A stretch of 64,000 nucleotides of DNA. Source: Asterias rubens (lineage: Eukaryota; Echinodermata; Asteroidea; Forcipulatida; Asteriidae). This document shows, piece by piece, positions 23,601 to 35,600 of the stretch. Location of the stretch: the NCBI RefSeq assembly GCF_902459465.1, contig NC_047070.1, positions 2,480,001-2,544,000 of the forward strand. Direction: 5' to 3'. Position numbers and translations under genes: made by a program. The number at the start of each line of letters is the position of its first letter. The stretch's first letter is position 1. Below the pieces are notes generated by a model. That model ran no database searches. It saw nothing but the letters and a program-made list of their open reading frames with translations, and was not told where the DNA came from.

Positions 23601-26600
23601 GTTGCAAACGCTTTTCATAGACCAACTCGACCGATCCAAGGTAACGTGTCCCTTTAAGCAAAAAAGGAGCTTTGCACAACAAAATAATGCTAACTAGAAT
23701 AGCGTTACCAGCCAAACTATCAGGTCACATGTACAATTTGTAACTGGTATCCTGCTCATTACTGCTTAGCAGACAATTGTTAAGCAATATTTTCTATGAA
23801 ATTGGGCCCTTGGCCATTAACGATTTTTTGCAAGATTTGAATCTGTAATGTTTGATATTTTCAGATGTCGGACCTGACAAGCCCCTGGCTCCAATACTTG
23901 TGTACAACCCACTAGGCTGGTCTGTCAAGAGACTGGTGCAAATGAACATTACCGACCCTAATGTGACTGTCATTGATATACATGGGAGGCACATTGGGAG
24001 CCAGGTCAGTGTTGTATGGACACCGCAACATAGGTCTAGATAGCTCAGTTGGTAGAGCGCCGGCACATTAATCTGGAGGTCGGTGGTTCGAATCCCACTC
24101 TAGTCAATTCTTTGTTCAACCATAATAATCATTTAAAAAATTACCCAGTCGTGGTAAAAAATTACCCATTTCTGTTATGGTTTATATTGATAATGTTATT
24201 TTATGGGAAGCTATGTGATTTGTGGCATTGCATGGTGAGGTATCAATGTATACTTGGTTTGCGGTAACACCATGTGTGTATCTACCTGCTGGGTAGATTG
24301 TGCCCTTTTAGAACTTGTCTTGTCTTCCTTCCAAGTCTGAAAAACCTACTCCACATTAGGCCAGATAACAACAAATACCAGTTGATCGTGCGGATTTTTC
24401 AAAAAAGAGGAGGATGAGGGCCTTACTATTTACTATTAACTATTTTTTTCAAGATGGCCACTAAGTATTTCAAATCAAACAGGCCACAAATTCTTCAGTT
24501 TGAATCAACCGCAAACTTATTTATACCTATTAGTTGCATGAGGACCTGTGTTAGCACTAACACTAACAGAGTCGGATAACGATTGGCTGGTAGGCATTCA
24601 CTAATATTGTTTTATGAAACAGAAGGTTACAAGTGTTCGAGAGCATCAAGTTAGATTCGGGAAAAGCTCCTAGGCGAGTCCTTTTGAAAAGATGTATAAA
24701 AACTTTTTTTTTTTTTTTACCACCAAAATCGAAAAATAGTTAATAGTAAAAAAAAAGGATGCCGTCCAAACAAAAGGATGCGGGCAGGGACACTCAACTG
24801 TTTTTTTTTTTATTATTTGGCCTTAGTAGAATATATAGCAAGACAAGACAAGCGAGGCAATGGTTAAGCAAAAGCTTAAAATTGTGTGCGTAAGCTCAGT
24901 GTCTGTGCTGTAGCAATTCCCATTATGCAAAGGGTCTACATGTATATAGAAGCATACAGACTGAGTAATCTAGCCATACGCTGGTGGAGGGTCTTGGCTG
25001 TGGCTGATGGCTACTGTGGTAATAACGAAGCATACAGACTGAGTGATCTAGCCATATGCTGGTGGAGGGTCTCGGCTGTGGCTGATGGCTACTGTGGTAA
25101 TATTGACGCATACAGACTGAGTGATCTAGCCATATGCTGGTGGAGGGTCTTGGCTGTGGCTGATGGCTACAGTGGTAATAACGAAGCATACAGACTGAGT
25201 GATCTAGCCATATGCTGGTGGAGGGTCTTGGCTGTGGCTAATGGCTACTGTGGTAATATTGACGCATACAGACTGAGTGATCTAGCCATATGCTGGTGGA
25301 GGGTCTTGGCTGTGGCTGATGGCTGCAGTGGTAATATTGAAGCATACAGACTGATTAATCTAGCCACAGCCACAGCCAATGTTGGTTAATTTTCCCTTAC
25401 TTTATTTCCTCAGGTTAATCGTCCCATAAGTCCAGGGGACCCATACCATCTTTTCTTTTATGCCCAACTATCACCGATGAACTTTGACGTCTACTACATC
25501 AAGTACCAGACCAAACCGGATGATACCATTGCAACCATGGGGAGGGTCGAAAGCCTTCCCACAATCAAGCTCAACGTTGCATCCATGAATGATAAGAATC
25601 GTACCCCCAAGATGGCGTCTTATAAGAACATCAGTAACGACTGCTTCGATGTGACGTATGATATGAGCACTCAACTGCTGCACAGTATCACGGACAAGTA
25701 AGTATCATTTATGTTTGGGAAATGTTGGAGGGTAGAGTCAATTCAATGTAAAATGTATTTCCGAACTCACAATAATAAAAGACAAAATTAGGCAAAGAGT
25801 CGTAAACTGATGGTTCTCGTCAGAACCAACACAAGAGTCGGCTTGCGGTCATCAAACGACACTACCCGTCGTGTCGAACACAAAATAAACCACAGATCTC
25901 TTGCTTCAGCTGCTGACAAATCCTTCTCTTTTGCCGCTCCTAAACTTTGGAATAGTCTCCCCCCCCCCCATCTCTGCGCTCTGCTGATTCACCTCATATT
26001 TTCAAGAAGCATCTGAAATCACACCTGTTCCCACAAAGATTGTTTTGCTGTTTGGTTTAACTTGTATTTTGTCTCTTCGTTTATTTGTTTCTTTTTTTCA
26101 TCACAAACCGCTGTGGTCTTGCTGAAATGGCGGTATATAAAACATTTTTGTATGTATGTATGTATGTAATTCAAAAAGAGATATACACACGGTGCTACCG
26201 CAGACCCCTCTGTGAATATACTTGCACCATGAAAAGTTTCAAACTCTACTAATTTGTTCAACCAAAAAATTATTTTAAATATGACTAATTCAAACCACTC
26301 ATCATGGCCAAGTTCATGTAAGGACTATCGTTGACAATAGTTTGACTAAGTTTGCCGATCTCTGTCTAGTCACAGAAAGTTGGACTACTCTAGTCAACTA
26401 TTTGGAACCAGCGTACTCTGGGCATGGTTGCATCACTGGTCACCAGTGTGGCTTGTCATGGCCGAGCGGTTAAGAGCACCAGAATCAAGCTCTGGTGTTT
26501 GATCAGCAGAGTGTGGGTTTGAATCTCGGACATGACACTTACTGTGTAATATTGGGGAAGTAGTGCTTTCTGCTCTACCGGCCAGGCTTCGGACTGATGA

Positions 26601-29600
26601 TACCCAAGCCTACATTCGTATGGAGTGTAAAAGGGGTAACCCTGTTTCAGCCCTAGTAGTAGGTTGCAACGGCCTCTAGAAAAATATAATTGTAGCCCAT
26701 ACCTTGAAGTGGCCTTCCTTGTGTGTCTGGCGACTTGCACAAAAAAAATGTACAAAAACAGTAGCCAGTTTCGTAGAACAGTGCAGAGTGGACCATTTAG
26801 AACAAAATGATAACGTGTGTTAAGTTGCCGTTCGCCCTGAGATGACATGACAAGAGTCGTCCGCACTTCAACCTCTGTGCGCATGCCCTATGTACGTCAC
26901 TAAACAAGCCCTTGTTATCCATTGGTCCATGCCCGAACTTGACCCATGTTTCTTTCTCTTTCAGACACACTGGTAAAACCATCCAAATGCAACAGACATT
27001 CATGGAGTACTACTCATACTATGACGTTATGTTTGGACAGACGTCAAACAACTATGTGTTCCGCCCTCAGGGTTCGGCTCATTCCGTCGGTGACATGGTG
27101 AAGACGGATATAGTAACTGGTCCTTTTGTCAACGAAACCAGGCAATCTATCTACAAGTAAGAAGTTACATTTGTTAATAATAATAATAATATTAATATTA
27201 CTGTTGTGGTAGAAAATTCTCAAGTTCTGCTGGCTAAGGCCGTGTCCGAAATGGCGGCTTCGGCTACAGCTACGGCTAGATCGTGCGCGTCTACCTATTC
27301 TTCAACACTGGCAGTTGTGCTGATCTAGCCGTAGCTATAAGCCTTTTTGAGGTATGGCGGACGTGATTGGAGTGTACTCTTTGGTTGGGTGTATACACAC
27401 AAATTTACCCAAACCTTATAATGTTGTAGCATTGTGTCCGCCATATCTCAAAAATGCTTGTGTTCATCCAGTGTAAGATGTAGCCCTCCTCTATTCATTT
27501 CTATTTTTTGCAGTTCTTGTCAAGGGTGCTCCTGCATACACCCTGATGTCATCTCTCCATCTTCTTCTCTGTCTACCTCTTGTCCATGTCCTGTGTTGCC
27601 CGATCCATTATTCTTGTTTTCCATCTATTGTCATTTCTTCAGGGCTGTGTGTCCAGTCCATCTCCATTTAGCTTGTTTTATTGTCCCAATGATGTCTCTT
27701 AATCAAGTTTTCTTTCATATTTCTATGCCTTTAATCCATCTCTAACTAAGATATGTAGGATCGTTATTAATTTATTGTTATACATCTCTGTGGCCTGTCG
27801 GACCGTTCGTGTATATTTATAAAGTATAATTAATGTTTATTTTTTGCAGTATGTATGACTCTCAGAACAGTCGTTTCGTTGTTACTCTGCGACTCTTTAA
27901 ATTGCCGCACACTCACAACGATGACATCGTATGCGGCCATATCGAGTTGGACTTCAAAGTTGGACCACTCACACCAAACAAAGAGCTTGTCTACAGGTAA
28001 GTGTTTACACTTTTCATCAGGGTATATACATAGTTGTCGCTACTCGGTCCGAACTTGGCTCAAGACGTTGTGACCACGGGTTTGTCCAATGTTAGAAATT
28101 TGTCCCTGCCATCCAGGCCGATCCTGGGCAACTTGAACAGCTTGATCGTGTTGTAGGCCGATTGCGGTGAGGTCGTCTATAAGCTGTGGTATGTAGGTGC
28201 AGCGGAGGCTTTCACCCTGTCGCAAGGGCTCGAGACGTTGTGACCACGGGTTTGTCCAGTGTTAGAAATATGTCCCTGCATGGACATGTTTGCTCCGCAC
28301 TTTCAATGATATCTCAAAACCGCAACATGCAGTAGTAATGTATACACTAGATTTATATAGAGTTAAAACGATTGAACAGTTGCAAAGACCAAAGGTATAC
28401 TTTACCTTAGCCCATTCAAAAGATAAAAGTTGTATTTCTGTCATCTTTTCCTCCTAGGTTCGCCACCAATATCGATTCTTCAAGCACCTTGTATACCAAT
28501 GACAACGGCTTTCAAACTATGACGCGCAAACTACGCACTAAAGTTCCAGAACCGGTTTCTCAAGTAAGTTTTTCACCTAATCATTCAAGATAAGGTTTAA
28601 ATTGTTATTTTCATTATTTGTCCGCATTTAAAGGCACTGCAGTGCACTGAACACAAGACAAATTTTTCCATAACAACATACTTGGTAACTATTGTGAGAA
28701 ACGGCTCCTTCTGAAGTAACATAGTTTTTGGGAAAAAAACACCAACATTTGTGCAACAATGTTTTTTTCTTTCTTATTTTCTGCAACTTCGATGATCAAA
28801 TGAGCCCAAATTAAGCTTACCAGAGTTAAGTTGCCAAACAAACAACCATGTCTTATGTACAGTTTGTGGCTAGTGTCCTGCTTATTTCTGCTTAAAACAG
28901 ACATTTGCTGAACAATATTTTCTGCTTAAAGGAACATTACAGAAATGGTTTTTGCTAACAAAACAGTTGTTGGCAGTTTAAACACTTTATATACATAAAC
29001 TGACACACCTGTAGTAGTTTGAGAACGATCAGCCATCTGGGTCACGAGAGAATAGTGAAAAACCGATCACAAATTTTGCATTGCATCGATGCCAGAACAA
29101 AAATGAATAAAACGCTCACTGGGTGATAAACTCCAAACATTATTTATTTCTCATCAAATATGACATTTCAGACAGAAATATTTCAAGGGATGTTTTCTAT
29201 CATCATCATTAGACCATGTAAGTTTTATGTAAATCTGTGATCTTCACGATTTTTGTTTCTTACCAATTCTGTAACGTTCCTTTAAGCGGCTCTATGAAAT
29301 TGGGCCCTGTATTGGATTGAACAAAGAGTTAAGACTAGTCTTATGTCCAAATTGTCCTAACTTAGGACTAGCCTTTAGTTTTTAATAACTCCTAAAGAGT
29401 TCTAGGACTAGTCCTAAGTTAGGACTATCTTTGTGAAATCGACCCCTTGTACCTCATAAACTTCACTTCCTAAAGGTTACGAGTTTTATCTCAAGTTAGG
29501 ATAAATTACTTGACCTAATTAAGGACTAGCCTTAGGTATTTAATAACTCCTAAAGAGTCCTAGGACTAATCCTAAGTTAGGACTATCTTTGTGAGATCGG

Positions 29601-32600
29601 CCCCTGGGCATACATGTAGAAGAACCCAAGATCGGGGAATTCATACTGTTTTGAACAATGAATTCACACTTTGCACTTTTGTCCTTGACTCCTGTTATTT
29701 AGAACTACTATCCACTGGTAAGCTCAGCTCACATTGAGTCAGTGAAACAGGATGTTCGTTTGACGGTCATGTCAAAGAGAAGTCATGGTGTGGCGAGTTT
29801 AAAGAACGGCCAGATGGAGGTATGTACAATAATCTGTTCATTCAATATCATCCTTCTAGAAGTCTTTGGTCCTTCTGAATTCATTTTCACTGGTTGTTCC
29901 TAAAACTCACACCGTATGGGGGGGGGGGAGTTCTTTCACTTATGCTGGATCTTCTCTCTGGAACGAACTCCCTGAAATTATTTGTAATATTGCCGATATC
30001 AAAGTTCAAAGTTACTTTGAAAACTCACATTTTCATTGTTTTTTTGCTTTCCATTTCTAATTAATTAATGTTTTCCCTAATTGTTATTTTGCTTTCTTTT
30101 CACTGGACATCTCTGCACCTTTAACATCTCATTAGAATGATACGGCACATTAAAAATGCCTACTATTATTATGTAGTCGTACAAACCATACACTTCTTCA
30201 ATACCCCCTTCCTCCCCCTAAAAGTGTACAAAGAACAAATTTGGGTTTTTTCCACATTATTCTACATAGAGACACTTGAATGTGAATTCAAACCCTGTTT
30301 ATGATGAGCACAGATATAAGAACTTAAAGACTGGTATACTACCATAATTTCCTGCGTACAAAACAAAGCTTATCTGTCCCACAAAAGGTCGAACAGACTA
30401 AACAAAAATATTGAGTCTTATTTAACGGTGCAAAAAAGGCCATGAAGTTTTTATAGGTTGACATTATTTTCAAAAAAGGAAAGCTTACTGTGAGCATTAC
30501 TCCAGAGTTACAGCCAAAATAAGGCATCAGGATAAACCAGATTAGCTTAGCATTTCACTCTATTGTTCATGGTTTCTTGTTTGAGGTAATTCTGGTGTTT
30601 CTGAACTTGAAATGTATACTCAAAAGTCAATTCAAAGTAAATATACAAGTTTTGAATTCAAATAAATTTACATATTTATTATTTTCATGTTAACAAACTG
30701 CAAAAGCAGAAATAACAGAAATAACTTATGATTCAAGGCAGTTATGCAAATTTCTCCGTGTGACAAAGTCTACTTATCCAATTTATTCTTTTATAATGAG
30801 TCACTAATAAGTTTAGATCTAGAATGATAAATGATAAACTTTTTTTCATGAATGATTGCGATCAGGTGATGCTCCTTCGACGTCTTGTCACCAACTCCGG
30901 CTACGACGACAAAAACAACCTGACGTTGGAGCAGCCGCTTGTTGTCACGCCAACGCTCTGGTTTTTGCTTGGTAACCGCACGCACTCCAGCGAGCTTCAA
31001 CGTCGTGCCTGGCTGCACTTGGAGAACCCACCGATCGTCATGGCTGTCAATCAAACTCAGACAGCGTGGTATAAAACATGGAAAGCGAACAGAGCAAGTG
31101 AGTTCACGTTTGTTGTTTTCGCAAATACTCTTCTTCTTCTGGCTTAAAGAAAATAAGACAAGATGTGTGACCCAACCTTGAATAGGGATGTACTTGTGGT
31201 GTACGTAGGGTTATGGGCCGAGCGGATAATAGCACCGAACTCAAGCTCTGGTGTTTCTGTTCAGCAGAGTGCGGGTTTGAGTCCCGGTCATGACACTTGT
31301 GTTCCTGGGCAAGACACTTAACTATAATTGCTTCTCTCCACCCAGGGGTAAATGGGTACCTGTTAGGGCAGAGATGGTTCTTGTGATTGATTTAGCCGAA
31401 TAGCACATTATTTGTTGCACAGGCTTTATAGTCCCCTGGGAGCTGAGATGGTTTAATGTTGGAAGCGCTTTGAGACGCCTTTCGGGTGTAAAAAGGGGTG
31501 TATATATAAAAACTGGTTCTGAATATTATTATTATGTACCTGTCAGCCATGTTGACTTGGAACCATCCAATATCCACCATAATCGCTCAGCACATGATAA
31601 ATCAATACACAAATACTCAGGGAGTTAGCAGAGGTCTTAAAATAAGTATCAAGTTCTGTCGACATGTAAAAAGCGGATACAGTAGGATATGGAAATCTTT
31701 CCATAAGGGTTGTGGGGGTTTTGTTTTTCAAACAATTTCTTGGCTGGGAAAATGTTTGCCTTTCTTCCCAAAACACGATTCCGTAATCAAAGTAATTATA
31801 TTAAAAAATGGCTTTACCAAACCACAGTTGATGCTATTAAATGGTCAGAAAGTAAGAGAGTTAAGAATTGTTTGTCCAGGATTTTTTTCTTTTTTCTTTT
31901 TATCCCGAAACTCGATTCTGGATTCCAAGTAATATTATGAAAAAATGCCCTTAACAAACCAAAGTGGATGCTATTAAATGGTCAGAAGGTGAGAGGGTTA
32001 AGAGTGTTACAACATTGAACCCAACCAGAACATTCTTTACCACAAAGAATCTGGCCAGAGACTTTCTCTTTACCATTGTTACTGTCTTTTTCTTTTTTTA
32101 CAATCCAGAACAAGTTCCAACAGTTGCAGAGCTCCAGGGTTTATGGAATGAGAACATCATAAGCAAACCCCTACCTACAATCTTCCCCGACCTTCCTCCT
32201 AACGTCCACCTCTTGACATTTAAGACCCCAGGCTGGACGTACAATACCTCTCATGAGGCACACCTTGAGGACATCCAAGCTAACTGTAAGATTTCACACT
32301 TACCTTTGGGTACTTTTTGTACAACTCAAAACATAAACATTCACAGATTTACTTACAGGGTTTAACCAAAATGATGGTAGAATGCTTCCCTTAAAATAAT
32401 ACTTGCTGAGATGCTGTAGTTTTTGAGAAATGAGTTGAACAATTTTTACAAAAATAAATTTTGTCTAATTGAGACGAAAATTGTTTTAGCATGTACCAAC
32501 TCTCCATTGCTCTGAGATTTTCACATTTTGCCAATCAAAATTACTTGTCTGCAAGCACATCAGCTTTTGATGAAGTATAAAGCATTTTGAGTATCATTTC

Positions 32601-35600
32601 AATTAAAGACACTGGACACTCTTGGTAATTATCAAAAAACCAGTCTTCTCACTTGGTCTATCTCAACATATGCATAAATAACAAACCTGTGAAAATTTGA
32701 GCTCGATTGGTCGTCGAAGTTGCGAGATAACTTTGAAAGAAAAAAACACCCTTGTCACACAAAGTTCTCGAAAACTAGGTCACTTCAGAGGGAGCCATTT
32801 CTTACAATGTTTTATACTATCAACCTCTCCCCATTACTCGTTACCAAGTGAGGTTTTATGCTAATAATTATTTTGAGTAATTACCAATACAGGCCTGATA
32901 CTTCACGGAGGCAACGAAGGCGATTGCCTCCGTGTCCCCTGGTCATTGCCTTGGTGCCCTTGAAATGCTCCAGCAGAAATTTGCAATTTCAGCATAGGGT
33001 GCGCTTTACCAAGAAGAAAATGCCTTGGTGCACTAAACCTTTCAAAAACGAAGCATACAGCCCTGCCAATAATAATGTCCACTGCCTTTAAAATTTGCGG
33101 AAAAGGATATCAGTATTGAGTATTTATCCAAACAAGGTTTGAATCTGAGAAGCGTTTCCATCAGAAAGGTTTCTCATGAAAATAATTTTCGTCTCGGTGA
33201 TCACGAGACGAAAATTATTTTAGCATGTAAAAACGTATTTTCATGACATTGTTTTACTCATTTCTCAAATATTACAACACCTCAGCAACTAATATTTTTT
33301 ACCATCATTATCTTCAAACGATGTAAGTTTAATGTAAATCTGTGGACAATGTGTTTCCTGTTACAAAAAGTGCCCAAATCCTTTAAAATGAAACTTTCAC
33401 CAGTTACATGTATTGCATAATTAACATTTATATAGGATTAAAATAATCAAACTGTTCCAAAATCCAAAGGTAAACGGTCTTGTTAAATTTACGCTGAATA
33501 ATTTTATTAAGAAGGGATGCATAAAGTTACAAATGAAGCAAGAATTCAACACATTCAGGCTTTCCACTTCTCTATCGTTCCAAAGTCCACTTGCACATTC
33601 CATCGATGCTACACAGTACTGCTTTTATGTTTTCATCATCTTTCGTCTTATGCATTTTTCCTGTGAGAGCTCCGGTAGAAATGTTTAATATTTAAACCAA
33701 TCACATCATATGATGAAACAGCCTTCTGTTTTTAAAGTTCTGAATAATTGGGAAGTAATTGATTTTGTAGACACGGATTGATAAGTAGAGACTGAAGTGA
33801 AGATTGAAGATGATTCTGTGGAAAGCCCAATTAAAGGGAAGGTACACTTTTGATTATTATTCAAAACAAACATTAACTTGGTAATGAGTATTGGAGAGCT
33901 GTTGATAGTATAAAACATTGTGAGAAACGGCTCCCTCTGAAGTAGCATAGATTTTGAGAAAGAGGTAATTTCTCACTAAAATAATAAAAGACTTCTAGCC
34001 ATAAGTCTTTTATTCCTATCTAAAAGCACACAAATTTGTCCAACGAGGGTGTTTTTTTCTCTCATCATTCTCGCAACTTCGAAGACCAATTTAGCTCAAA
34101 CTTTCACAGGCTTGTTATTTTATGCATATGTTGAGATACAGCAAGTGAGAACACTGGTCTTTGATAATTACCAATAGTGTCCAGTGTCTTCAAAACAATT
34201 GAATGGTTCCAAAGACCAAATGAATACTTGTGTACCTTCCCTTTAAAGGGTTTTGGTACCTTTTGTAGGTCAAGCTGCTGGCCACGACATGAATCCCTAC
34301 TCTCTGTGAATGAAGATGTATGTAATATTATTTACCTGTAGAAGTTTCAGCTTCATTAGTTGTCAAGGTTTTGAGAACAAAGTTAAAACCCCAGAGCAAT
34401 GTTTTCAGGAGAGTTGCGTATTCGTTAACTACATGCTAGAATAATTTTCATCTCTTGAGAAGGGAAGGTGTACATTCGGTCATCATTTTTAAGATAAAAG
34501 GCTAAAAAAACCTATGGTACAGCATATTTCAATAGTATTAAAGGCAGTGGACACTATTGGTAATTACTCAAAATAATTATCATCATAAAACCTTACTTGG
34601 TAACGAGTAATGGGGAGAGGTTGATAGTATAAAACATTGTGAGAAACCGCTCCCTCTGAAGTGACGTAGTTTTCGAAAGAAGTAATTTTCCACGAATTTG
34701 ATTTCGAGACCTCAAGTTTAGAATTTGAGGTCTCGAAATCAAGCATCTGAAAGCACACAACTCCGTGTGACCAGGGTGTTTTTGTCTTTCATTGTTATCT
34801 CGCAACTTCAATGACCAATTGAGCTAAAATTCTCACAGGTTTGTTATTTTATGCATATGTTGAGATACACCAAGTGAGAAGACTTGTCTCTGACAATTAC
34901 CTTAGTGTCTTTTTTGAGAATCATATCGCTTCAAAGTAATATGGTTATAGAAAAAGATATTATTTTTTATCACTCAAAATTTTAATCTGAGACACGTTAC
35001 TGTCAGAAATGTACAGATTGTTTATTTTTAATTATGGATTATTCTTTTTGTGTGGACATAACCTGATTTTCAGCGATACCTCAAAAACGCCACCACCTTT
35101 TGAAATAAAATTTTCACAGGCTAATTTTATCGTTTATTATCTACATTTCCCTTTAAAGTTGTCATTGAAATCTAACAATACGAACAGAAATTTGTTAATT
35201 TGTTTCTTTTTATTGTTCAGTGGCAAATGGAATCTATGATAGCTCCAAAAAATCTCCAAATTTCAAACGAATCTTAATCCGTCTCCAACATCTGTATGAG
35301 AAAGACGAGCATCCTATCCTCTCTAAGCCAGTTACGGTGGATCTTGTGGTTCGTAAAACATCTCCTTCAATTCCCCCCACCATCATCTTCAAGTTCTATT
35401 GAACTACTGTAGATTTTCTTAAAGGATTAGGGTACCTTTTCAAAATGTCCATAGATTTACATTAAACTTACAGGGTTTGAAGATAATGATAGTGGAAAGC
35501 TTCCCTTCAAATTTTACTTACTGAGGTGCTGTAGTTTTTGAGAAATGAGTAAAACAATGTCATGAAAATACATTTGTAAATGATTAAAATTATTTTGGTC

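Noticed and set aside
24033..24108. A tRNA gene
   Set aside because: A- and B-box-like motifs are present, but the acceptor stem does not pair and position 33 is not T. Similar heads recur attached to SINE bodies.
24886..25389. A 167-residue repeat protein
   Set aside because: The open frame follows from a 78-bp (3n) tandem repeat inside a MAN2B2 intron; no splice or start context supports it.
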